A stretch of DNA of 64,000 nucleotides. Origin: Dyella mobilis. Lineage in GTDB: Bacteria; Pseudomonadota; Gammaproteobacteria; Xanthomonadales; Rhodanobacteraceae. The stretch spans positions 292,241-356,240 of the forward strand of contig NZ_JADIKF010000038.1 in assembly GCF_016904945.1 (NCBI RefSeq), written 5' to 3'. The stretch's first letter is position 1. Each line of letters opens with the position of its first letter. The position numbers and the translations under genes were made by a program. Shown piece after piece: positions 43,710 to 52,800 of the stretch. The notes below the pieces were generated by a model that searched no databases, had not been told where the DNA came from, and saw only the letters and a list, made by a program, of their open reading frames with translations.

Positions 43710-44525
43710 ATGCAAGCGATGAGTATGGGCCGGATGGTGTTCGCATTGACGATGCTGGCGCTGGGCATCATGAGTTTGTGTTCGGGCGACTTTGCGTTCG
43801 TGTGGCAACCGGTTCCTGCGGGCATTCCCGGCCGCGCCCTGCTCGCCTACGCCTCCGGAGCGATCATGTGCGCCGGCGGCCTGGGCCTGTTGATGCGGCG
43901 TACCTCGCTGACGGCTTCCTGGGTGCTTACTCTCTACACTCTGGTCTGGTTGCTGGTTTTGCACGTGCCGCACGTCGTTGCCGCACCGCTGCAGGAGATC
44001 AACTGGGGCGCCGCCGGGGAAATCGGCACGCTGGTCGCCGCCAGCTGGATCCTTTACGCCTCCGCCGTCACCCCGGGCGATCGGCCCAGGTTCGCGTGGC
44101 TGAGCGGCCCCAAGGCGATTCGCCGTGCGCAGATCCTGTTCGCGGTCAGCGTGCCGTGGGTCGGCCTGGAGCATCTGATCTACGGCCAGGCCACCGCCGC
44201 CTATGTCCCCGCCTGGCTGCCCGGCCGCCTGGGCTGGGCCTATTTCACCGGCGCCGCGCACGTGGCCGCAGGGCTGGCGATCCTGGTGTCGGTGCTGCCG
44301 CGGCTGGCCGCGGTGCTGGAAACCTGGATGATGGGCCTGTTCACCGTGCTGGTGTGGATTCCGGTGGTGATGGCCGGCCCGGCGCAGCGCTTCAGCTGGA
44401 CGGCGCTGGCGATGTCGACGGTGATTACGGCCTCGGCCTGGATCGTGGCGGAGTCGTATCGAAGCGCGCCGTGGCTCTCGCTCAGCCGCTGGCGTCCACA
44501 GGTGGCGGATCTGGCGACGCAGTAA
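43710..44525 (+). CDS. Multi-span membrane protein, DoxX-like
   Basis: 271 residues from ATG 43710 with GGAG eight bases upstream; the frame stays open back to 43608 but without a ribosome site. It has about eight hydrophobic spans (MVFALTMLALGIMSLCSG; WVLTLYTLVWLLVLHVPHVV; GWAYFTGAAHVAAGLAILVS). The HIPxH/GAAHVAAG style recalls DoxX/DUF membrane proteins. No catalytic motif is seen. The gap 43505-43709 shows no gene. It stands upstream of kup on the same strand, 90 bp away. Function unknown. Confidence 0.75.
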   Translation: MQAMSMGRMVFALTMLALGIMSLCSGDFAFVWQPVPAGIPGRALLAYASGAIMCAGGLGLLMRRTSLTASWVLTLYTLVWLLVLHVPHVVAAPLQEINWGAAGEIGTLVAASWILYASAVTPGDRPRFAWLSGPKAIRRAQILFAVSVPWVGLEHLIYGQATAAYVPAWLPGRLGWAYFTGAAHVAAGLAILVSVLPRLAAVLETWMMGLFTVLVWIPVVMAGPAQRFSWTALAMSTVITASAWIVAESYRSAPWLSLSRWRPQVADLATQ

Positions 44526-44615
44526 ATCGTGGGGCCGCTTAACAGCCCGATTGACGTCGGTGTCATCTTTCGTGGTTAGACTGCCAGGCAGTCCCGCGAC
44601 CGATGCAGGTGCCTG

Positions 44616-46490
44616 ATGACGGAAAGCGCTGCAGTCCCGCTGAAGAAACCGGCCATGCTGCTCGCCGGGGTTGGCGCGCTCGGGGTGGTCTTCGGCGATA
44701 TCGGCACCAGCCCGCTGTATACGTTCAAGACTGTGCTGGACATGACCGGCGGCGACAATCCGCACACCATTTACGGCGTGATTTCGCTGCTGATCTGGAC
44801 CCTGATCGTGGTGACCACGATCAAGTACGCCGGTTTCGCCATGCGCATCGACAACGATGGCGAGGGCGGCATCCTCGCGCTGATGGCCTTGCTGGGCGTG
44901 AAACGCCACAAGCGCCCACTGATCGTGGCGGCCGGCCTGTTCGGTGCGGCGCTGATCTATGGCGATGGCGCGATCACACCGGCGATTTCGGTGCTCTCGG
45001 CGCTGGAAGGCCTCAATATCGTGGAGCCCTCGCTACATCATTACGTGCTGCCGTTGACGGCGTTGATCCTGCTGGCGCTGTTCGCCCTGCAACCGGCAGG
45101 CACGGCGCGGATCGGCCGCACGTTCGGGCCGATCATGGCGTTGTGGTTCGTGACCATGGCGGTGCTCGGCATCTGGGGCATCATCAAGCATCCGGCGATT
45201 TTGTGGGCGCTCAATCCCTATTACGCCTTCGCTTACCTGCTGCACAGCGGCGGCTCCGGCTTTCTGGTGCTGGGCGGCGTGTTTCTGTGCGTGACGGGCG
45301 CCGAGGCGCTGTATGCCGACATGGGGCACTTCGGCGCCGGCCCGATCAAGCTGGCCTGGTCGGCCCTGGTGTTTCCCAGCCTGGTGCTCAACTACGCCGG
45401 CCAGGGCGCGATCGTGCTGGCCGGCGCGCCGACCGACGGCAATATTTTCTATCGGCTGTGCCCGTCGTCGCTCACTTTGCCGCTGATTATCCTGTCGACG
45501 ATCGCCACCATCATCGCCAGCCAGTCGATCATTACCGGCGCGTTTTCCATGACGCGCCAGGCCATTCAACTGGGATGGATGCCGCGCCTGAAGGTGTCGC
45601 AAACCTCCAGGGAAGGCTACGGCCAGATCTACGTAGGTGCCGTGAACTGGTTGCTGATGCTGGTGACCATCGGTCTGGCCCTGGGCTTCGGCAAATCCGA
45701 CAACCTCGCCGCGGCCTACGGTATAGCGGTATCGGCAACGATGCTGATGACCACCATGCTGCTGTTTATCGCCATGCGCGAGATATGGAAGTGGAACCTG
45801 GCGGCGAGCATCGCGGTGGCGGGCGTTTTTCTCATCGTCGACGCGTCGTTTTTCGCCTCCAACATGATGAAGCTGCTCGACGGCGGCTACGTACCGCTGC
45901 TGCTCGCAACCGCGGTGTACCTGGTGATGTACATCTGGCATCGCGGCATCGTGGCGATGGCCGCGCGCCTCACCGAGGATCCGTTGCCGGTGGATGCCTT
46001 TCTGGACGAACTCACCCGCACCGGCGTGGCACGCGTGCCCGGCACCGCCGTATTTCTTACCCGCTCGCAGGCCACCACGCCGCCGGTGATGCAGTTGTAC
46101 GTCAAGCACACCATGTCCCTGCACAAACGCGTGCTGGCCGTGAAGCTGGAAATTGCGTCCATTCCCCACGTTGCAGCCAGAAACCGGCTGGCGCTCTCCG
46201 AGGTCGGCCCAAATTTCTGGTCGGTGACCGCCACCTATGGCTTTATGGAGCGGCCCGATATGCCGGCGCTGATGGCGCAGATCGCCACGAACGGCTGTCC
46301 TATCGATCCCAAAAAACTCACCTACTTCGTGAGCATGGAAAAGATCGTGCCCGGCGAAGGCCCTCACAGTCTGCCGCGCTGGATCCGCATGCTGTTCTCC
46401 GTGATGCTGCGCAACTGCGCGCGAGTCACCGACTATCTGCGCATTCCCGCGGGACAGGTCGTGGATATTGGCAGGCAGGTGGCGATTTAG
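44616..46490 (+). CDS. kup: Low-affinity potassium uptake transporter Kup
   Basis: 624 residues, the usual Kup length. Twelve hydrophobic spans are followed by a ~150-residue cytoplasmic domain. The signature is GVVFGDIGTSPLYTFKTVL, then YGDGAITPAISVLSALEG. It takes up K+ by H+ symport across the inner membrane. AGGT stands six bases before ATG 44616. Monocistronic in this window, as is common. It converges on the XpsD gene, only 5 bp away. Confidence 0.97.
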   Translation: MTESAAVPLKKPAMLLAGVGALGVVFGDIGTSPLYTFKTVLDMTGGDNPHTIYGVISLLIWTLIVVTTIKYAGFAMRIDNDGEGGILALMALLGVKRHKRPLIVAAGLFGAALIYGDGAITPAISVLSALEGLNIVEPSLHHYVLPLTALILLALFALQPAGTARIGRTFGPIMALWFVTMAVLGIWGIIKHPAILWALNPYYAFAYLLHSGGSGFLVLGGVFLCVTGAEALYADMGHFGAGPIKLAWSALVFPSLVLNYAGQGAIVLAGAPTDGNIFYRLCPSSLTLPLIILSTIATIIASQSIITGAFSMTRQAIQLGWMPRLKVSQTSREGYGQIYVGAVNWLLMLVTIGLALGFGKSDNLAAAYGIAVSATMLMTTMLLFIAMREIWKWNLAASIAVAGVFLIVDASFFASNMMKLLDGGYVPLLLATAVYLVMYIWHRGIVAMAARLTEDPLPVDAFLDELTRTGVARVPGTAVFLTRSQATTPPVMQLYVKHTMSLHKRVLAVKLEIASIPHVAARNRLALSEVGPNFWSVTATYGFMERPDMPALMAQIATNGCPIDPKKLTYFVSMEKIVPGEGPHSLPRWIRMLFSVMLRNCARVTDYLRIPAGQVVDIGRQVAI

Positions 46491-46495
46491 CGGGA

Positions 46496-48682
46496 TTAGA
46501 GTTTTTCGGATCTCCTGGCCGGAGGCTGCAATGCCTTCAACTTGTTCTTGTATTCCTCGGTAATGCGCCGCGCATCTTCGCTGTTTGAGATCACCGTAGG
46601 CGTGATGAGCACGATCAGCTCCGTGCGGTCGTGCGCGCGTGACGTGCTTCCGAACAAATAGCCAAGCAGCGGGATATCACCCAGCCATGGGGTCTTGCTC
46701 CTTCCTTCGGAGTCATCCTGCTGAATGAGCCCGCCGAGCAATACCGTCTGGCCACTACGCACGATCGCATGCGTGGTGATCTGGCGTTCCTGGATGGTGG
46801 GATTGCCGGCCGCATCCCCCGTCGCGGTGGTATCCACGTTGCTGACTTGTTGGCCCACGGTGAGATAAACCAAGCCACCGGGGTTGATGCGCGGCGTCAC
46901 GTCCAGAATCACGCCGGTGTCCTCGTATTGCACGCTGCCAATGGTCGAATTGGCGTTGCCACCGGTATCGATGTAGTTCTGCGTGATGGGAATACGGCTG
47001 CCCACCTGCACGTGAGCGGATTCCTTGTTGGCAACGATCACCGACGGCGCCGACAACACCTTGGTGCTACCGCTGCTTTCCATGGCATGCAGGGCTGCCT
47101 GTACGCGGTGGTTGACGAAGGAATAGAAGAACGTGTCATTCGGGTTATAGGCGCTGGACCCGCGCCCGAGCGCACCTTGCCTGGGATTGGCACCGCCATC
47201 GGCTGTATCGTTGCCCTTACCTGCCAGGCCCTGCAAATACCACTGCACGCCAAACTGGAACTCACCGGTAAGCTTGACCTCCAGTACGCGCATCTCTACC
47301 TGCACCTGCAAGGGCATGGTATCGAGACGCTTGATCACCGGCAGCATTTCCAGCCAATGCTCGGCCGAGGCGCGCACCAGCAATTGATTGCCGTTGTCGG
47401 TGGCTGTGACGCGTACGCCGTTGTCCAGCATCTGCGTGGCACCACCTGGCCTCCGCGCATTGTCCGACGTTGCGGATTGCGCAGGATTTGCCGTGCCGCC
47501 ACTACCGAAGCCCTGCGCATTGCTGCCCAGGCCGGGACCGGCGGCTCCGATGCCGCCTGATGAGGTGATGGTGGATGGCGTAAGGCCGGGCGCTACCGTG
47601 CCCGATGCCCGTGCAGACGCACTCGAATTTCCTGAACCATAGATGTCGTTGAGATATGCGGCCAGATCGCGGGCGTCGATATTGCGTGCGTCGTAAACGT
47701 AAAGCTGCGGCTGATTGCTGCGGCCACGATCGATCCGCTCCACCCAGCGCGCCACCTCCTCCAGATAGTCCGGTTGCGCACTGATCGCGATCAAAGTGTT
47801 GGTCTGCTCCATGGGAATGAAGCGCACCATGCCAGCCACCGGTGTCCCGGCCTTGGGGCCAAACCATTTATCCAGTTCCGCTTGCAGGTTGCCGACGTCG
47901 CTGTGCTGAAGATCGAACACGGCTACGGACATGCCTTTGAGCCAATTGACGTCAAACGCTACGATGGCACGCTCGTAGTTCTGCAGATCCTCCTCATTGC
48001 CCGCCAATATGAGCAGGTTGTGCTGATCGTCGGCTTGCAGGATCGCGTCCGGTCTGGCGAATGGTGCCAGAAGCTTCTGCATTTCACTGGCGGCGATGTA
48101 ATGCAAAGGAAACAGGCGTGCCTGTAAACCCACCTGCGGCGCCGAGCCATACAATCCTGGCACCACGTTGCCGGCCAGCCCCTGTTTGGCCGGTAGCACC
48201 ACATAGCCCGTACTGTTTCGCACCAAGGCGTTGTCGGTCCACGACAGCAGCATTTCCAGAATGGGTAGTGCCTGACCACGGTCCACGGGCTCGGCCGTCG
48301 AGAACGTCACCTTGCCCTGCACACCGGGTGCAAGCGTGTAAGGGTGCTTGAGCAGATCACCGAGAATCACTCCCACTACCGCCTGGATCGGTTGATCTTC
48401 GAAATCGAAATTGACGCGATCATTGCCACTTGCAGGCGGGCGTGGCTTGGCCACCGGCACCATTTGTACAAACTTGCCGGTACCGATGCTGAGTTCAGAT
48501 CGGCGGCGCGGCTCATGCGGCGCATCGGCTGGGGAAGTGTAGGTGGACAGTGGCTCAGGCACCGGCTTTCCGACGCCTTCGAGCGCTTCCTGCAAGGTGG
48601 CATCCCTCTCAATCGGAACGTGGACACACGCGGAGAGTTGCAACACTCCCAGCAGAAGCAGGTGACGTGGTAGGAGTGACAT
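46496..48682 (-). CDS. xpsD: Type II secretion secretin, lipoprotein XpsD/GspD-like
   Basis: 728 residues from ATG 48682. The lipobox is LQLSAC (lipidated Cys 19); XpsD of Xanthomonas is likewise a lipoprotein. There are N-domains (VNFDFEDQPIQAVVGVILGD; LQARLFPLHYIAASEMQKLL), a Gly/Ser-rich linker (~360-400) and the secretin core (VLSAPSVIVANKESAHVQVG; GVILDVTPRINPGGLVYLTV; TELIVLITPTVI). It forms the outer-membrane channel of the type II system. The XpsN gene precedes it by 2 bp. The usual xpsE-M genes are not upstream, so the rest of the system must be elsewhere or lost. Confidence 0.9.
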   Translation of the reverse strand: MSLLPRHLLLLGVLQLSACVHVPIERDATLQEALEGVGKPVPEPLSTYTSPADAPHEPRRRSELSIGTGKFVQMVPVAKPRPPASGNDRVNFDFEDQPIQAVVGVILGDLLKHPYTLAPGVQGKVTFSTAEPVDRGQALPILEMLLSWTDNALVRNSTGYVVLPAKQGLAGNVVPGLYGSAPQVGLQARLFPLHYIAASEMQKLLAPFARPDAILQADDQHNLLILAGNEEDLQNYERAIVAFDVNWLKGMSVAVFDLQHSDVGNLQAELDKWFGPKAGTPVAGMVRFIPMEQTNTLIAISAQPDYLEEVARWVERIDRGRSNQPQLYVYDARNIDARDLAAYLNDIYGSGNSSASARASGTVAPGLTPSTITSSGGIGAAGPGLGSNAQGFGSGGTANPAQSATSDNARRPGGATQMLDNGVRVTATDNGNQLLVRASAEHWLEMLPVIKRLDTMPLQVQVEMRVLEVKLTGEFQFGVQWYLQGLAGKGNDTADGGANPRQGALGRGSSAYNPNDTFFYSFVNHRVQAALHAMESSGSTKVLSAPSVIVANKESAHVQVGSRIPITQNYIDTGGNANSTIGSVQYEDTGVILDVTPRINPGGLVYLTVGQQVSNVDTTATGDAAGNPTIQERQITTHAIVRSGQTVLLGGLIQQDDSEGRSKTPWLGDIPLLGYLFGSTSRAHDRTELIVLITPTVISNSEDARRITEEYKNKLKALQPPARRSEKL

Positions 48683-48684
48683 GG

Positions 48685-49398
48685 TCAAGGACTTCCTGTC
48701 GTGGGCGACAAGCCCTTCCGCCGCTCCGTGACGATTTTCTTCAACGCGTCCATGCGCGCCTGCCTAATGGCAGCGTCATCGCCCGATGCAACGGGTTCCA
48801 CGGAGGCTTTCGCATCCGTGGTAATCATTGGCGCCGGCGCGGGAATGGCTGCGGTAGTCGTGGCGGGTACCGCCACCAAATCGCCGGGAGGTAGTTTGTC
48901 CTTCGACCCCGCAAAGCTTAACTTCGTACGATCCGCTCCTTGCTCGAAAATCACTTGGTGTGGCTCGACAGACACCAGCTTCCAGCCCAAGTACATCGCA
49001 TCCTTTGGAATGCGCAGAGCTTTACCGGACGCATCTTGCAGCAACGCGATCTGCAGCGACGTCGTCTGCACCACACCGGTCAAGGTGAGCCCCTCCAACC
49101 TGGCGGTCGACACCTCCGCGCTGGGGAGCCGCAACACTCTGCGAGATGGTTCGAACAACGTGTGTTGCCACGTGTCCCGCATGGCCGACAACGGCGCTGC
49201 CATCGGAACAGCGTCCGAGACCACGATGGCCGGCAAAGATCGTACTGGCAGGGTGGGCCTCCAACCAGCATTTCGGCCCATGCCACCCACCAACATCGAA
49301 AACACGATAATTAGTGCGAGGCATACCAAGGCCAACGCGCCGGTTAGACGACGCTGAAACACAGCTTTCACAACATGGAACCCGTCAACGTGAGGCAC
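48685..49398 (-). CDS. xpsN: Type II secretion protein XpsN (GspC/N-like)
   Basis: 237 residues from GTG 49398, with AAGGAG seven bases upstream; ATG 49425 is an in-frame alternative without a clear site. A single N-terminal span (LTGALALVCLALIIVFSMLV) is followed by a periplasmic part with a GspC/PilP-like homology region (LEGLTLTGVVQTTSLQIALL; GWKLVSVEPHQVIFEQG). A long Pro/Ala-rich tail and a basic C-terminus follow. XpsN joins the XpsL-XpsM inner-membrane complex in Xanthomonas, where it is encoded just before XpsD, as here. It overlaps a 38-codon open frame upstream. Confidence 0.8.
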   Translation of the reverse strand: MPHVDGFHVVKAVFQRRLTGALALVCLALIIVFSMLVGGMGRNAGWRPTLPVRSLPAIVVSDAVPMAAPLSAMRDTWQHTLFEPSRRVLRLPSAEVSTARLEGLTLTGVVQTTSLQIALLQDASGKALRIPKDAMYLGWKLVSVEPHQVIFEQGADRTKLSFAGSKDKLPPGDLVAVPATTTAAIPAPAPMITTDAKASVEPVASGDDAAIRQARMDALKKIVTERRKGLSPTTGSP

Positions 49399-49592
49399 CC
49401 GGCAGCTCCTTGCCAATCGCCACATTTTCCGCTGGTTCTAACGGGCGTTCTGTAGGCGATTGCTTGAAACTGCTGCCAGTTAAGTGGGACGCGTCAATCA
49501 TTCTGGCTCACGATGCAGCCATCGCCGGCGAGCACGTTCACTGAATCTAGCGAACCGGGTAGCGCGGCCAGGTTTACTTCCAACAACGCGGT
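49385..49592 (-). pseudogene. Possible remnants of an upstream secretion-operon gene
   Basis: Two short protein-like frames lie where a T2SS gene would be expected. One runs 49592-49494 (open after a TAG; TALLEVNLAALPGSLDSVNV, ending SQND). It is joined by an ATGATTGA overlap to the second, ATG 49501 to 49385 (MIDASHLTGSSFKQSPTERP, ending GASR), which overlaps the xpsN start. They have coding-like composition but no start signal of their own upstream. They may be the eroded 3' end of xpsM or another gene cut off where the RHS locus now stands. Alternatively they are chance frames. Confidence 0.35.
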
Positions 49593-49612
49593 CTACCAAC
49601 TTGAGTCCGCCA

Positions 49613-49843
49613 TCATCGGGAGCGCTTGCCTTGAGTTGTCTCGTGCTTTTGTTGCCAGCGCCACCCCAAAAGAACTCCGGTTACTAACACCGCGAGAGAT
49701 AAAAATAACGCCAGCAATGCGTCTACGATGCGAAAGTAGATAAACAAGCCGATTACTGCGCCTAGGGAAGAGCACACCATAAACCGCCACATGCTGAGAG
49801 CATTGACGAACCCCACAACAAATTCGACTATTTCAACAATCAC
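49613..49843 (-). CDS. Small membrane protein, candidate immunity to the RHS tip
   Basis: 76 residues from GTG 49843, with GAGG in reach upstream. It is almost wholly hydrophobic, with two to three spans (VEFVVGFVNALSMWRFMVCS; GAVIGLFIYFRIVDALLALF; LAVLVTGVLLGWRW), then a basic tail. It starts 30 bp after the RHS stop and is AT-rich like the RHS tip. That is where immunity genes sit in polymorphic-toxin loci, and a membrane immunity protein would suit a membrane-acting toxin. No homologue recognised; the function is inferred from context. Confidence 0.55.
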   Translation of the reverse strand: MIVEIVEFVVGFVNALSMWRFMVCSSLGAVIGLFIYFRIVDALLALFLSLAVLVTGVLLGWRWQQKHETTQGKRSR

Positions 49844-49873
49844 CTAAATCTCACCTCACAATCCACCTTTTCT

Positions 49874-52800
49874 TCATTTATGAGTATTTTCTATAATATT
49901 TCTAATTGCATCTTGTATGAAGTCATCGGCAGATTCATTGCTTGATGGATTTGCGGTTGGCTGATTTTCTGCTGTACCTAATGCATCCCACGACCCACTT
50001 GCCCCCGCTCCCCCAAAACGATAGTCGGGATTCTCAATGTTGCCAGAATTTACAATTTTGTTTAGGTCGTAAATACCGCTGGCCACACGAACTGGCGCTG
50101 GTATTTTTGAGTACAGTTGGTAGGCCCTCAATAAAATTGGCCAAATTAGTCCAGATGGATCTGTAAAGTTTGCCGGATCGTTTCCGACATAGGCATACAG
50201 ATTTAACCCGCCTGCCGTATTGATCGGATCAGTCTGCATAAACCTCCCCAACGCCGGCGAATACATCCTCGCCCGGTTGTAATACAACCCCGTCTCCGGA
50301 TCGTAACGTCGTCCCGCATAAAGATACGGCGATGGATTGTTGCTGGAACTGATCCCCGTGCCATACGCCGTGTAGGCATTCTTCTCGCTCATGATGCCGT
50401 CATCGCCGACGAGCCCAATCACCGAACCTAGCGCGTCGGTCAGTGCGAACTGGTGCTTGTTGCTTGGATCTACGATGGCTACCAGTTCGTCGATGCCAGG
50501 GCCATATACAAAGCGCTTCTGAAGCACTCCCGTACCGCTGTACTCGGCAATTTCCTGGTCGCCCACGGACAGGTAGTGCGTGGTGGCACCATTGACCGTC
50601 TTGCTTTCACGCCGCCCCAGTACATCGTAGGTGTAGCTGGCCGTCATGCCGGTCGTGGTTGCCAGATAGAGATGGTTTTCGGTGTCGTAACTGTAGTTCC
50701 AACCGTTACCCGCAATCAGGTTGCCGCGCGTATCGTAGGCCAGACTTGCGCCGTTGATGTTTGTGTACTGGTTGAGCGCGTTGCTTGCGTAGGACTGCGT
50801 ATTGGCCTGCAGACCCACGGGCACGAAGCTCGGGTCGCTCACGTCCACGCCAGTCCGCTGGTGATCGGCGTTATAGCTGTATTCGTAATCGAGGTTGCCG
50901 CCCGTCCAGCTGTGGTTGAGCAAGCTGATCTGGCCACCTTTCGTCCAATCCACGTGTGTTCTTGAGGCAACGAAGGTGCCGGTGGTTTCTGCGTCCGTTC
51001 GTTGAGCGAGCACGTTGTACTCGTAGTGCGCCAACTTCTTGCCGCCACCTGGATTGCCTTCGTAGATATCCGTCAGGCGGTTCATCGCGTCATAGGCGGA
51101 ACTGGTCGTATAGGCCGGTGCGCCCGGCCAGGTCAGCGAGGTGCGGTTACCGTTGGCGTCAAGAGTCCACGTGGTAGCACCGAGATCGCTGCGGGCTTCG
51201 CTAGTCTGCCGGCCGGCGCTGTCGTAGCCGTAGCTGACATTGAGGCCGGCGCTGCTGTTGGCGACGAGGCGGCGACCGGTGTAGTCATAGCCATAGCCCA
51301 CTTGAGCTTCGTTGTCCGGTGTCTTGCTGTCCATGCGATTGAGCGGGTCGTAACCGAACCAGATCAATTGGCCGGAGCGATTGAGGGTGACCAGTTCGTT
51401 GCCAGCTTCGTCGAAGCCGTGCAGCTCGTAGCGGTTGTCCGGATAGCTGATTTGCTTCTGGCGCTTGAAGCCATCGTAGTAATAGGTGAGCTTGTTGCCG
51501 TTGCCGTCGGTGAGCGTGGCCAGACCGCCGGTGTTGTAGTAGGTGCGCTGCTCGCGCATCACGGAACCCAGGTTGCGGGTGATGGACGGATCCAGGTTTC
51601 CGGGGACCTGGTCGGTGATCTGGATGACACGCGAATCAGGATCGTAGGCGTAGGCCACCTGCCGTCCGCTGGATGTGAGCTCCGTGGCGGTGCGGCCGAT
51701 GTTGTCGTAAGTCGTCAATTTGCTGGTGTTATCAGGCTGGATAACGTGAACGACTTTGCCGCTGGCGTTGTACACCGTAGTCGTGGTGCGCCAAGGGTCG
51801 GCCGCATCGCCGGTGGCGTGGCGTTCGGCGATCTTCTGGCCATCGGCGTCATAGTCGTACTGAGTGATGCTGCTTCCGAACGGCGCTGGCGGCGTGATCT
51901 GGGTGACGTGGCGCAGAGCATCGTATTGATAAGCCGTGGTGTTGCCGCGCGGGTCGGTTTCGGTGAGCTTGTTGCCGACCGCGTCGTAGCTGTATTGAGT
52001 GGTGAGATTGAGGCGGCCTGCGTCGTCGACTTTGCTGAGCAGGTTCAAAGTGGCTGGGTCGTAGGTGTAAGTGATGACTCGGCCCTCGGCGTCCGTCACG
52101 TCGGTGGGCAGGCCGAAGCTATAAGCCGTTTTGGTGACCGGCGCGGTCGCGACGCTACCAGGCCTGGGCACGGCTGGTTGCGAAATCTGGACCAGATTGC
52201 CTGCCGCGTCATAGGTGTTGCTTGTGACATAACCGCGCGCGTTCTTGACGACGAGCGGTTTGTTGAAGACCGGATCGTACGTCCATGATTCGGATAACGG
52301 CGTGGCTGGCTCTCCGGTGATGGTGTCGATGGCACCTGGAATCGGACGGGTGATCTGGTTCAGCACGTTGCTGTTGGCATCGTAGGTGACGGCGACACTG
52401 TCCCCGGCCGGATAGGTGGTTTGCACTTTGCGACCCACGCCGTCGAAGGTAAACAACGTGTGGTTGCCGACGCGATCGATGTCTTCGATGTTATTGCCGT
52501 TCTTGTCGTAGTAGAGCACCCAGCCATAGCCGTTCGGATCGACCTCGGAGGCGCGCTGGCCATTGGCAAACAGGTATTGCCATGCGTTGCCGGCGGCGTC
52601 GGTTTGGGTTTTCACATGGCCCAATGCGTCGTAGAAGTTAGTGACGGCGGCTGTATCCGGGAATGATGGATAGAAAATCGACGCCAGGCGGCCGGAAGGA
52701 TCGTAGGTGTAGCGAGTGGTGTTACCGGCCTGATTAGTGACACCGGCAAGTGAATCGCCATTGTAGGCGAAGGTTACCGCCGTACTGCCGTTACTAACCT

